Shown here in pieces: positions 17,641 through 26,567 of a DNA stretch of 50,274 bases (the first letter of the stretch is position 1; each line of letters opens with the position of its first letter). Source of the DNA: Alphaproteobacteria bacterium (GTDB taxonomy: Bacteria > Pseudomonadota > Alphaproteobacteria > Rickettsiales > JABCZZ01); assembly GCA_013289445.1 (NCBI GenBank), contig JABCZZ010000010.1:1-50274 (forward strand), given 5' to 3'. Both the position numbers and the translations under genes were made by a program. Below the pieces are notes generated by a model that did not search any database, was not told where the DNA came from, and saw only the letters and a list, made by a program, of their open reading frames with translations.

Positions 17641-19794
17641 ATGATGGAAACAGCGATTAACAGCACCCGTGAAATTCGTTTTATCCGTGTCTGTGTATTG
17701 GCAACAATTATTGCCTTCGCAGGAATTTATGGCTCGATTGCCACGCACACCTACGCAGCTTTGCACAGCGGGCATATCAGGCCGGTGATTGCGTTGGCGC
17801 TCTTTTCCCTGACGATACTTTTTGTCGGCTACGGAATATTTCTTTATCAGCTGTGCCTGGTGGGCTATCACAAGCGTCGTATCGCGCACTTGCCGGCTTC
17901 GCGCGAGATGCTCGAGTCGATCTATGATGCCTCATCACCGTCGCTTGCGATTCTGGTGCCCTCTTATAAAGAGGAACTTGCCATTGTGCGTCAGACCTTG
18001 CTATCGGCGGCACTTGCCGAATACCCGCAGAAATCCGTGGTGTTGTTGATTGACGATCCGTTTTTACCCCGCGCCCTTGAAGATTTCATTAAACTGGAAA
18101 AAGCCCGCCAGCTCACCGATGAGTTGCAGGAGCTTTTTGATGTACAGCTCAGCCATTACCGGGCAGAAGAAGAAAAATTCAAAAAGCGCTGTGAAGCAAA
18201 AAATATATTTCATGCAATCGAACTGAACCGCTTGTCGCTATTGTTTGATGATGTAGCGCAGTGGCTGGAAGGGCTTGCGGCAAATTGCCGGGATGGTCGC
18301 GACACCGAGTCGCTGACACATGGCGAACAATTTTTTCTGTCCCGGATTATACAGGCTCCCGCTCAGGAACACCGCGTTTTTGCTCAGCAGCTGCGTGATG
18401 GCATCGTTGGCAGACACATCGTCAGCGAGGCCTATCTTGCGCGCCAGTATGCGCGTCTTAGCAGCATCTTTAATGTAAATTTCTCACGTTTTGAGCGTAA
18501 GAAATACGTTAATCTGTCGCATGAATCCAACAAGGCGATGAACCTCAACAGCTTCATCGGGCTTATGGGGAAATCCTGGTGTGAAGTGGAAGTGCACGCG
18601 GGATTGGAACTACGTGAATGCAAAGCCGAAGATGCAGACTTCTCTGTGGCTGGCTTTGATTTTGTCAATACCATTGACGCCGACACTCTGATGACGTCTG
18701 ATTACGTGCTGCGCCTCATCCATGAGATGCGTAAACCCGGTCGTGATCGCCTTGCAGTGGCGCAGTCACCCTGCAGTTCCATTCCAGGTTGCCCGCATGT
18801 GCTTGAACGTGCTGCAGGCGCGTTCATTGATATTCAGTTTCTTACGCATCAGGGGTATACGCACTGGGGTGCTGGCTTCTGGGTGGGCGCCAATGCCATG
18901 CTACGTCGCGAAGCGCTTGAGGATATCAAGGAGATTCGCCAAGAAAGAGGCTATGACGTTGCGGTGTATATTCAGGATCGTACGGTGATTGAGGATACCG
19001 AATCCACCATCGATCTGGTGTTCAAAGGCTGGCAGATATACAATTATCCCAAACGCATGACCTTCAGCCCGACGCCGCCGGATTTCGGATCGCTGCTCAT
19101 TCAACGCCGCCGCTGGGCCAATGGCGGTCTTATCATTCTGCCCAAGCTGTTAAGTTATGTGATGGGGCTGACGCGCCGGATAACCATTCAGGAATTCTTG
19201 ATACGTTTCTCTTATCTTGCCTCAACAACGCTTTTCTGTCTCACGACCATTTTATTCATGGCCTATCCTTTTGGTGATGTAGCCTCCAGTTTCTGGTTAC
19301 CGCTCTTAACATTACCGGCCTTGCTGCTCTTTGCCCGCGACCTTAAAAAGGCCGGCTATCAGTACACTGACGTGTTGCGTATCTATGCCATTAACATGAT
19401 GCTGATCCCGGTGGTCATGGGCGGCGTTGCCAAGCAATTTCAGCAAATACTGACGGGTAAGAAAATTCCTTTTGGCCGCACGCCTAAAGTGCCAGGCAGA
19501 ACTGCCGCACCGCTGCTTTATTATCTGTTTGAAATCCTCATGTTCGCCGGATTCAGCGCGATGACATTCAACAGTTACCTGCATGCTCACTGGGCGCAGT
19601 TGGCATTCAGCAGCATCAACATGATATCCATGGGCTATGTGCTAACTCACCTCATTGGTGTCAAGGCAATGATGCAGGATTTAGCGGCATCTGTGTCGAT
19701 GTACTGGCGCAGGGCTTTCCATCGCGCGGTCATTCTGCCTCTGCCGGCGCGTTGGGCGGCAGCTGCGGATGCTTCGATACGCATTCGCGCGTAA
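17641..19794 (+). CDS. Membrane family 2 glycosyltransferase with long helical insertion
   Basis: This 717-residue inner-membrane protein looks like a processive GT2 enzyme. It has two N-terminal membrane segments, then VPSYKEE at 106-112, the DAD motif at 346-348, IEDTE with E451-D452 as catalytic acid region, and QRRRW at 488-492 (the QxxRW acceptor motif of cellulose- and hyaluronan-synthase-type enzymes). At least four membrane helices follow (about 520-680). Odd is the roughly 235 residues between the first motif and DAD, far more than usual; the insert is charged and helical. The product is probably a surface polysaccharide or glycan. It is divergent from tad genes across a CtrA box. 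No PilZ domain or BcsB partner is visible. Confidence 0.83.
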   Translation: MMETAINSTREIRFIRVCVLATIIAFAGIYGSIATHTYAALHSGHIRPVIALALFSLTILFVGYGIFLYQLCLVGYHKRRIAHLPASREMLESIYDASSPSLAILVPSYKEELAIVRQTLLSAALAEYPQKSVVLLIDDPFLPRALEDFIKLEKARQLTDELQELFDVQLSHYRAEEEKFKKRCEAKNIFHAIELNRLSLLFDDVAQWLEGLAANCRDGRDTESLTHGEQFFLSRIIQAPAQEHRVFAQQLRDGIVGRHIVSEAYLARQYARLSSIFNVNFSRFERKKYVNLSHESNKAMNLNSFIGLMGKSWCEVEVHAGLELRECKAEDADFSVAGFDFVNTIDADTLMTSDYVLRLIHEMRKPGRDRLAVAQSPCSSIPGCPHVLERAAGAFIDIQFLTHQGYTHWGAGFWVGANAMLRREALEDIKEIRQERGYDVAVYIQDRTVIEDTESTIDLVFKGWQIYNYPKRMTFSPTPPDFGSLLIQRRRWANGGLIILPKLLSYVMGLTRRITIQEFLIRFSYLASTTLFCLTTILFMAYPFGDVASSFWLPLLTLPALLLFARDLKKAGYQYTDVLRIYAINMMLIPVVMGGVAKQFQQILTGKKIPFGRTPKVPGRTAAPLLYYLFEILMFAGFSAMTFNSYLHAHWAQLAFSSINMISMGYVLTHLIGVKAMMQDLAASVSMYWRRAFHRAVILPLPARWAAAADASIRIRA

Positions 19795-20022
19795 AAAATA
19801 CCGTTTTTAGGTAGGTGTATGACATCGCGATTTAGGCTTCTTCTTCGCAATGAGCTGGAGTTTGCGCCCGCGCAAAGACGTTTGGGACAGGCTGGCTGAG
19901 CGGTGTGATAGCACTGCTAAAAGGCAGGCTAGGCCGGAAGTTGCCGCCATATCATTAAGTGGCTGTTCAGTTCATCGCTTGTGTAATAAGGTTACGCATA
20001 GCGAAATAACTCTGAGGCTATT

Positions 20023-21339
20023 ATGCAGCGGCTGTTCATTATTCTCATAACGCAGGCAATAGCAGTTCTTGGCATAACATTTGGTGCCTGTGCCGAGGCT
20101 AATAACACAGTGCTTACCGGCCAGGCCGCCTATGGCGACTGGACAAAAGATGCGCCCGGTACAAAACGTTTAATTACGCCTCACGATCTTTTAGTGCCAC
20201 AGGCAACACCGTCGGCGGTGAACGGCCCTCATATCGTGCCTGCGCCAACCGGTGCGCTGCCACAAGTGCCCGCCGGGTTTAAAGTATCCGCATTCATGAC
20301 GGGGCTTAAAGAGCCACGACAGATGAAAATCGCCCCTAACGGCGATATTTTCCTGGCGGAAAGCGGCGCCCTTCGCATTCGCGTGCTGCGTGCGCAACCC
20401 GGCAGTGAGTCTAGCCAAAGTGCCACGATTTTTGCCGAAGGCCTGCCGGAGCGCCCGTATGGTATTGCGTTCTATCCCCCAGGCAATAATCCCAATTATG
20501 TGTATATTGCCACTGAAGGACATATATTGCGTTATCCTTATCACAATGGCGATTTGCAGGCACGTGGCAAGGCCGAGCCCATTGTTTCCGACCTGCCGCA
20601 AGGTCGGCACTGGACACGCGACGTAGCGTTTTCTGCCGATGGCAAAAAAATGCTCGTAGCAGTGGGCTCAGGCAGCAATGATGCGGAAGAAGGCATGCAA
20701 GCCGAAGTCTGGCGTGCGGATATTCTGGAATTTAATCCGGACGGCACCGGCAAAGGCATCTATGCATCGGGTCTGCGCAACCCGGTGACGCTGGCATTTA
20801 ATCCTACGACGCATGAATTATGGACCACGGTCAATGAGCGCGACGGAATGGGCGATAATCTGCCGCCGGACTATGCAACACATGTTGAGCGCGGCGGATT
20901 TTATGGCTGGCCATGGTATTACATCGGTGATCATCAGGATGCTGTGTACAAAGGAAGAAAGCCTGAATTGAAAAACAAGGTGCTCACGCCCGATGTGCTG
21001 CTGCAACCCCATTCCGCGCCACTTGGCTGTGTTTTTTACACCGGCACGCAATACCCTGCGGAGTATCAGGGCGATCTGTTTATTGCAATGCATGGCTCAT
21101 GGAACCGCGCACAACGCACAGGATATAAGCTTGTGCGCGCGCGATTCAAAAAAGGCAAGGCAACCGGGCAATACGATGACTTTCTGATCGGCTTTGTCGC
21201 CAGCGACGGCAATGTCTGGGGACGCCCCGTAGGCGTGGCGATGACACAGGATGGCGCCTTACTGCTCAGTGATGATGCTTCCGGCACGGTATGGAGCATC
21301 CGTTACGCCGCTGATGCAAAGAAAGCGAAACCGGATTGA
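20023..21339 (+). CDS. Periplasmic PQQ-type glucose/sorbosone dehydrogenase family protein
   Basis: This 438-residue protein has a signal peptide (IAVLGITFGACAEA) and a six-bladed beta-propeller of the glucose/L-sorbosone dehydrogenase family: GFKVSAFMTGLKEPRQMKIA, then PNGDIFLAESG, then YGIAFYPPG, SGLRNPVTLAFNPTTHELWT and GGFYGWPWYYIG. Such enzymes oxidise aldoses or sorbosone in the periplasm, often with PQQ; the substrate here is not determined. Near the C terminus FIAMHGSWNRAQRTGYK and GRPVGVAMTQDGALL are typical. GAGG precedes the ATG. The stop overlaps the start of the photolyase gene, implying translational coupling. The preceding 228 bp (19795-20022) hold no convincing gene. Confidence 0.85.
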   Translation: MQRLFIILITQAIAVLGITFGACAEANNTVLTGQAAYGDWTKDAPGTKRLITPHDLLVPQATPSAVNGPHIVPAPTGALPQVPAGFKVSAFMTGLKEPRQMKIAPNGDIFLAESGALRIRVLRAQPGSESSQSATIFAEGLPERPYGIAFYPPGNNPNYVYIATEGHILRYPYHNGDLQARGKAEPIVSDLPQGRHWTRDVAFSADGKKMLVAVGSGSNDAEEGMQAEVWRADILEFNPDGTGKGIYASGLRNPVTLAFNPTTHELWTTVNERDGMGDNLPPDYATHVERGGFYGWPWYYIGDHQDAVYKGRKPELKNKVLTPDVLLQPHSAPLGCVFYTGTQYPAEYQGDLFIAMHGSWNRAQRTGYKLVRARFKKGKATGQYDDFLIGFVASDGNVWGRPVGVAMTQDGALLLSDDASGTVWSIRYAADAKKAKPD

Positions 21340-22760
21340 GCAGAAGCCTTGTTATATTCGATCAGGCGCTAAGGCTTCAGGATAATCCGGCGCTATATCA
21401 TGCTGCCAAGCAGGGCGAGATTGTTGCTGCTTTTGTTTATGACCCCGAAGTGCAATGGCCGCTGGGAGGCGCCAGTAAATGGTGGCTGCACCACAGTCTT
21501 GCCGCCTTGAAAGCAGATTTGGCAGCGCAGGGCATTACATTGATTCTGCGGCGCGGAGACTGGCTGCAGTCGATGCTGCAATTGGTGAAGGAAAGTGCAG
21601 TATCCACGGTATTCTGGAATCGCTGCTACGAGCCACATAATATCAGTAAATATAAAACGCTCAAATCCAAGCTCGCGGAAAATAATATCCAGACCAATAG
21701 CTATAATGGCAGCTTGTTGTTCGAGCCATGGACCGTTCTCAATCAACAGGATCACTATTTCAAAGTATTTACGCCTTTCTGGAATTGCTGCCTGAAAAAA
21801 GGCGGCATTGAGGCGGTGCATGAACGGCCTGCGCTAAGACCCGCACAGGTAAAACTCAGAAGCGATGCGTTGGAAGATTGGAAATTGCTTCCCAGCCATC
21901 CCGATTGGTCGGGTGGCCTTAAGGAAATGTGGCAGCCCGGCGAAAAAGGCGCACATAAAAACCTTGCTGCTTTTATCCGGCATAAACTGGCTCATTACAC
22001 TGCCGGGCGCGATATTCCGGCTGACAGCATGACCTCCTGCCTTTCCCCGCACCTGCATTGGGGAGAAATCAGCCCAAGGCAGATCTGGCATGTGGTGCGG
22101 CAACATGAAATGGCGGGCGGCAATAGCAGGGCAGCAGAAAAATTTTTATCGGAACTGGGATGGCGCGAATTTTCTTATTATTTGCTTTATCATTTTCCGG
22201 AACTTCCGCAAAAGCCTTTCAACGGCAGGTTTGCCGGGTTCCCCTGGGCTGAAGAGACTCGCGGGTTGCGGGCATGGCAACGCGGGCAGACGGGCTATCC
22301 TATTGTCGATGCCGGGATGCGCGAATTATGGCACACGGGCTATATGCATAATCGTGTGCGGATGATTGTCGCTTCTTTTCTTACAAAAGATTTGCGCATT
22401 GCCTGGCAGGAAGGCGCCAAATGGTTCTGGGATACGCTGGTAGATGCCGATCTGGCCAATAACAGCGCGAGCTGGCAATGGGTGGCGGGATGCGGAGCGG
22501 ATGCTTCTCCGTATTTTCGCGTATTCAATCCGGTGCTGCAGGGAACCAAGTTCGATCCGCAGGGTAAATATGTTCGCCGCTGGGTGCCTGAGCTGTCGCG
22601 CCTGGCGGATACATATATCCACTCTCCCTGGCAAGCAAAGGACGATGTGCTGGCAAAAGCGCATGTGGTGCTGGGAAAAACCTACCCGCGGCCTATTGTC
22701 GACCATTCCATCGCACGCGAGGAAGCGCTAAGGGCGTATAAGGAAATCAAAGCTATTTAA
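21336..22760 (+). CDS. phrB: Deoxyribodipyrimidine photolyase (class I), TTG start
   Basis: This 474-residue flavoprotein repairs UV-induced cyclobutane dimers in DNA with blue light. The N-terminal antenna domain starts SRSLVIFDQALRLQDNPAL; the C-terminal FAD domain holds LGWREFSYYLLYHFP, YPIVDAGMRELWHTGYMHNR, NNSASWQWVAGCGADASPYF and RVFNPVLQGTKFDPQGKYVR, all classic class I photolyase motifs. The likely start is TTG at 21336, overlapping the TGA of the upstream gene in TTGA; no in-frame ATG lies near. It belongs in an operon with the sugar dehydrogenase gene. Its last 8 bp overlap the 3' end of the convergent methyltransferase gene. Photolyase versus 6-4 or cryptochrome-type function is not fully settled, but the motifs favour CPD photolyase. 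Confidence 0.93.
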   Translation: MSRSLVIFDQALRLQDNPALYHAAKQGEIVAAFVYDPEVQWPLGGASKWWLHHSLAALKADLAAQGITLILRRGDWLQSMLQLVKESAVSTVFWNRCYEPHNISKYKTLKSKLAENNIQTNSYNGSLLFEPWTVLNQQDHYFKVFTPFWNCCLKKGGIEAVHERPALRPAQVKLRSDALEDWKLLPSHPDWSGGLKEMWQPGEKGAHKNLAAFIRHKLAHYTAGRDIPADSMTSCLSPHLHWGEISPRQIWHVVRQHEMAGGNSRAAEKFLSELGWREFSYYLLYHFPELPQKPFNGRFAGFPWAEETRGLRAWQRGQTGYPIVDAGMRELWHTGYMHNRVRMIVASFLTKDLRIAWQEGAKWFWDTLVDADLANNSASWQWVAGCGADASPYFRVFNPVLQGTKFDPQGKYVRRWVPELSRLADTYIHSPWQAKDDVLAKAHVVLGKTYPRPIVDHSIAREEALRAYKEIKAI

Positions 22761-23505
22761 TTACCGTCAGCACCATCTGATATTCGCTCACGATGTTGTT
22801 TCTCTCTTTAATCATCGTGGATAATTCATTATCGCTGATTTTCTTGGATTGGTAGAGACTGAGATAGGGTTCATCCACAATAAACGTTACCTCGGTTATG
22901 TCAAAATCCACATCTAGATAGGTGGCCAGCGGCGTGTTAGAGCCATGTTCTCTTTTCCACTGCGCATTCATACGTTTGCTAAACAGTGCCATGAGATTAG
23001 GGGAGATTGCCCGTACATGGGTTGGGTCATTGATAAAATTATCATGTCTGGGATGCGGAACGGTAATGCGCACGATACAGCCAGGCGCACAAACACGATA
23101 CAGCTCTTTCATCATCGAAAGAAATAATTTGGAATCCGCGCCCATATGTTCCAAAGAGTGATGGAACTTGACCTCGGTTGCTGAACTTGTCTCCCATATC
23201 CAGGGAATGCTTTCCAGATTACACACGACATCGGGAGAGCATTCAGAGAACATGTCGACATTCACCCAGCCTTCCATTTTATTATTTCCGCAACCCATAT
23301 TGAGCTTCATTGGCACATCCAAAATAAAAAATAATATTGCATGCGAGTCTAACGGCACCTCAACGCTTGTCATTATGTTTGTTACAAGCGGCTCAGATAT
23401 TCCCTCGGTATTTGGTATAAAATAATTAGGAATATCAGGATTATAAATGATAAGTTGCAGAGGCGCATCACATTTAAATCGCAGGTTTAACACTCTCTTA
23501 AGCAT
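22753..23505 (-). CDS. SAM-dependent methyltransferase-like protein
   Basis: This protein has a class I methyltransferase core: MKLNMGCGNNKMEGWVNVD at about residues 66-84 is motif I (GCG) with the acidic strand-2 end, then FHHSLEHMGAD and LYRVCAPGCIVRITVPHP with motif-like strands. Similar proteins are often found in polysaccharide or lipid-modification loci; the substrate is unknown. The frame reaches back to 23505, giving 250 residues with a 65-residue N-terminal part of no known family. A start at M66 is possible, but the upstream part keeps an ordinary composition, so I report the full frame. It ends 8 bp inside the photolyase gene on the opposite strand. Confidence 0.72.
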   Translation of the reverse strand: MLKRVLNLRFKCDAPLQLIIYNPDIPNYFIPNTEGISEPLVTNIMTSVEVPLDSHAILFFILDVPMKLNMGCGNNKMEGWVNVDMFSECSPDVVCNLESIPWIWETSSATEVKFHHSLEHMGADSKLFLSMMKELYRVCAPGCIVRITVPHPRHDNFINDPTHVRAISPNLMALFSKRMNAQWKREHGSNTPLATYLDVDFDITEVTFIVDEPYLSLYQSKKISDNELSTMIKERNNIVSEYQMVLTVIK

Positions 23506-23575
23506 CGCCGGATACTATGGCGCATGCTGAAAAAATAATCGATATCCTGCAAATATCTTTAAAAAGGGGGCAATA

Positions 23576-24826
23576 ATGCAAATAAAAGAACACAGCAAAG
23601 TCACGGGCTTTTCCGGCAATGAAATTTACTGCTTAAAGAAGCTGGGCTATAAAGCCGGCCCCCTCTGTCTGGGCAATAACGTGCTGGCGCTCGGCGTATC
23701 GCGCGGCATAGGTGCCGGGCTTTCCAACCTGGCCGGCGGCGAGATCCAGGAAATAACCAGCATGGTGCATGATGGCCGTAAGAATGCCTATAACCGCATG
23801 ATGGACGAAGCGCGCCAATATGGCGGTGTGGGATTAGCCGGCGTGTCTTTTGATATGATCAATCATGGTGGTAATCTTGAGTTTATCGCCCTGGGTTCCA
23901 CGATCCATCAGCCGGATGCGGCGGCCGGCAGCGACAAACTTGCATTTTCCACTTCCGCAGATGCACAGGCGCTTTACTGCCAGATAGACGCCGGATTCAC
24001 CCCGCACAGTTTTGTGTTTGGCAATGTGGCGTATTCCATCGGCTTTGGCGGCAATATCAGCGGCGCCTTGCGCGGATTAAAGCGCGGCGAAGTTCCGCAA
24101 TATTCCGAAATTTTTGATCGCACCCGGCATTTGGCGCTTACCCGTATCAAAGACGAAGCCAAAGCCGTGAAAGCCAATGCCGTTATCGGCATAGAAACCT
24201 CGATCATGCCTCTGCTCGGTGCGCAGGAAATGATCATGATGGGAACTGCTTCCACGCATTCAGCCTTGAGTGATTATTCCAATGATCCGATCACCAGCGA
24301 TCTGACCAATGAGGAATTGTGGAATCTGGTGAATATCGGCTATCTGCCGATTCGACTGGTCATGGGCGTCTCGGTGTATTCTTTGGGATTAGCGTCCGGC
24401 ATCAGCTCCTTTTTCAAAAGTCTGGCTGGCGGCGAAGTGCAGAACCTGACAGAGCTTTTGTATGAGGCGCGTGAGAAGGCGCTTGAACGCATTGAAGTGG
24501 ATGCTGAGAAATGCGGTGCGGACGAAGTGGTCGGCGTAAAAACCCGCGTGTATGATCTGGGAGGCGGACTGGTTGAATTTATGGTGATCGGCACGGCGGT
24601 GAAGAAAATAGCAGGCGTCACCACGCGTACTGACACGCTGCCGCCGCAGGCAATTATTCAGGATCGCGAAACCTTCGTAGACAGCGCGGAAGGCGGCAAT
24701 GTAACCCTTACCCAGACGCGTGCAGCGTCTGCCAGAGCCACGCAACGCGGACCGGTATCGATTATATTTACCATTCTGTTCGTGGTATTCTATGTGCTGG
24801 TTAAAATGGCGGCTCATCATCGATGA
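23576..24826 (+). CDS. Triple YbjQ/UPF0145-domain membrane-anchored protein
   Basis: This 416-residue protein contains three successive YbjQ (UPF0145) domains, at about residues 18-108, 125-228 and 248-348. Each shows the pattern SxGxGxxISxxxxxLxGGExxxxxxLxxxAxxxALxRI, and each ends in a strand such as LEFIALGST, MIMMGTAS or VEFMVIGTA. A C-terminal membrane helix (IIFTILFVVFYVLVKMA) follows. YbjQ domains form pentamers in known structures; their function is unknown, with proposed roles in metal binding. AAGGGGG precedes the ATG. The stop overlaps the start of an M48 protease gene by 4 bp, so the two are translationally coupled and may work together at the membrane. Confidence 0.85.
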   Translation: MQIKEHSKVTGFSGNEIYCLKKLGYKAGPLCLGNNVLALGVSRGIGAGLSNLAGGEIQEITSMVHDGRKNAYNRMMDEARQYGGVGLAGVSFDMINHGGNLEFIALGSTIHQPDAAAGSDKLAFSTSADAQALYCQIDAGFTPHSFVFGNVAYSIGFGGNISGALRGLKRGEVPQYSEIFDRTRHLALTRIKDEAKAVKANAVIGIETSIMPLLGAQEMIMMGTASTHSALSDYSNDPITSDLTNEELWNLVNIGYLPIRLVMGVSVYSLGLASGISSFFKSLAGGEVQNLTELLYEAREKALERIEVDAEKCGADEVVGVKTRVYDLGGGLVEFMVIGTAVKKIAGVTTRTDTLPPQAIIQDRETFVDSAEGGNVTLTQTRAASARATQRGPVSIIFTILFVVFYVLVKMAAHHR

Positions 24827-25596
24827 ATGATTCTGCATCCAAGCTCAAAGGGCTCATGTGGGTTGTCGCTGCCTGCCTGGTGGGAGCGATTTTGGCTTTA
24901 GGGCTTTCACCATTAGCGCATGCCATTCCGTTCAGCTGGGAGGATAAAATCGCCTATGCTATAGGTTCGGATTTTTCCGCACCGGAATGCACCGGTAATC
25001 CACAGGCACAAGAGCTTCTGCAGAAGCTTGTCCAGCGAATTTATCCTGTCTATCCGGAGGATGCAGCGTTTACTATTCATGTGCGCATGGCCCAAGACAA
25101 TACTATTAATGCTTATGCTGAGCTCGGCGGCAAGATCACGGTAAATTCAGGCTTGCTCAAGCACGCGCAATCACCGGAAGAACTGGCTGGAGTGCTGGCC
25201 CATGAAATCGGGCATGTTAAGCACCACCATATCATGCAGGGCGTCATCACCCATATGTTTACTGCCCAGGGAATAAGCATGATATTCTCCGGCGGAAGTT
25301 CATCGATGGCTGAGTGGACGAATTATTTTCTGAACATGAGTTTTACGCGCTCGCAGGAAGCGCAGGCGGATGAAGCGGGGCTGGAGCGTTTGCAGACGGC
25401 GCATGTCGATAACCGTGGATTCAGGCATTTCTTTGAGCGTATGGAAGAATCGGATTCTGCTGTTGCGTTTATTTCCGACCACCCCTCCAACAGCTCACGA
25501 TTGGAAATGATAGAGAAATTTACCAATCGTGATGTAAGACCCATCCTGACGCAGGATGACTGGAAAACCCTCAAGAATTATTGCGGCGACAAATAA
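24823..25596 (+). CDS. M48-family zinc metalloprotease, membrane-anchored
   Basis: This 257-residue peptidase has an N-terminal membrane helix (WVVAACLVGAILALGLS) and the M48 active site HEIGH with H127, E128 and H131. A third ligand region, SQEAQADEAGLERL, follows about 60 residues later; SDHPSNSSRLEMIE is typical of the family's C-terminal end. M48 proteins such as BepA, LoiP and HtpX act in envelope protein quality control. It lacks TPR repeats, so it resembles LoiP/YggG or a small BepA-like form. It is the second gene of a pair, starting on ATGA of the triple YbjQ gene. Whether it cleaves its neighbour or membrane substrates is inference. Confidence 0.88.
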   Translation: MNDSASKLKGLMWVVAACLVGAILALGLSPLAHAIPFSWEDKIAYAIGSDFSAPECTGNPQAQELLQKLVQRIYPVYPEDAAFTIHVRMAQDNTINAYAELGGKITVNSGLLKHAQSPEELAGVLAHEIGHVKHHHIMQGVITHMFTAQGISMIFSGGSSSMAEWTNYFLNMSFTRSQEAQADEAGLERLQTAHVDNRGFRHFFERMEESDSAVAFISDHPSNSSRLEMIEKFTNRDVRPILTQDDWKTLKNYCGDK

Positions 25597-25609
25597 AAAT
25601 ATAGATTGA

Positions 25610-25626
25610 TAGTATTAATTATACTA
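25610..25626. promoter_or_regulatory. TAGTAT-N5-ATACTA inverted repeat
   Basis: A 6-bp palindrome pair in an AT-rich context lies 13 bp after the M48 gene and 145 bp before the acetoacetate decarboxylase gene. It could be an operator for the latter. No promoter can be assigned with confidence in the 174-bp spacer. Confidence 0.35.
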
Positions 25627-25770
25627 ACGATCTTTTGTTGTTCCCCTGCATCCTGAATAAGGGGCGCTAATACATGATGAAATTTACAGATATGTCAGTA
25701 TTTGCCGTGCCTGCGGGGACATGATATTGCTTTGGGCAATGAAAAGAAAACTCAACAATAAGGACGCTTT

Positions 25771-26520
25771 ATGAAAAAAGAAGATATCCTGAAAACACTT
25801 TCGATGCCTGCATTCAGCCCCAGCTACCCGGCCGGTCCCTATTATTTCAAACAACGTGAATACCTAATCATCACTTATGAGAGTGACCCGGAAGTAGTGC
25901 GCGAAGCATTGCCGGAGCCATTGGAGCCAGCAGGCGAGCGTAAGAATCTGTGTTATTACGAGTGGATGAATATGCCCGATAGCTCGGGTTTCGGCGATTA
26001 CGTGGAAAGTGGCAGTGGCATTGTAGCTACCTATAAAGGCGAGCCCTGTAATTTTTCCGTTCAGATGTATTTAAATGATGAGCCGCCTATCACCGCCGGA
26101 CGCGAAATCTGGGGATTCCCCAAGAAATGGGGAGAGCCCACATTACAGGTCACCAAAGATACGCTTACCGGCATCCTGAAATATGATGGCATACCCGTAG
26201 CGGTTGGCACCATGACGTATAAGCATGTGAGCCTGGAGGCGCAGCTCGACAAGGTAAAGAAGGGGCTTGAGAAGCTCAACGTTAATCTCAAAATCCTGCC
26301 GGATGTAAATGGCAAGCCAAAAGTGGCGCAGCTGGTGGGTTATCATCTGGAGGATGTGGTTGTGCACGGCGCCTGGGATGGTGAGGCGGACTTACAGCTG
26401 TTCCATCATATCAATTGTAGGGTCGCCCGTCTGCCGGTACGCAAAATACTGGGCGGAAGGCATCAGATAGTTGATTTCGCCCTGCCGTATGGCAGCGTGC
26501 TGCATGATTATCTTGAATAG
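25771..26520 (+). CDS. adc: Acetoacetate decarboxylase
   Basis: This 249-residue enzyme converts acetoacetate to acetone and CO2 through a Schiff base. GREIWGFPKKWGEP contains the lysine pair K118-K119; by comparison with Clostridium acetobutylicum Lys115/Lys116 the first forms the Schiff base and the second lowers its pKa. The Glu of REIW (E112) and the C-terminal VVHGAWDGEADLQLF fit the family. Length is normal. AAGGACG is upstream of the ATG. It sits alone before the Mla-type operon (47 bp gap), perhaps in ketone-body or poly-hydroxybutyrate metabolism; the context gives no operon evidence. The substrate specificity could differ from true Adc, as in other family members. Confidence 0.87.
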   Translation: MKKEDILKTLSMPAFSPSYPAGPYYFKQREYLIITYESDPEVVREALPEPLEPAGERKNLCYYEWMNMPDSSGFGDYVESGSGIVATYKGEPCNFSVQMYLNDEPPITAGREIWGFPKKWGEPTLQVTKDTLTGILKYDGIPVAVGTMTYKHVSLEAQLDKVKKGLEKLNVNLKILPDVNGKPKVAQLVGYHLEDVVVHGAWDGEADLQLFHHINCRVARLPVRKILGGRHQIVDFALPYGSVLHDYLE

Positions 26521-26567
26521 TATCGCCGCGCGAAGCTGACTGTGAGGGGTAATAAGGTAAGAAAGCA

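Noticed and set aside
19795..20022. A gene between the GT2 and sugar dehydrogenase genes
   Set aside because: The 66-codon frame there has no ribosome binding site or similarity and overlaps the next gene.
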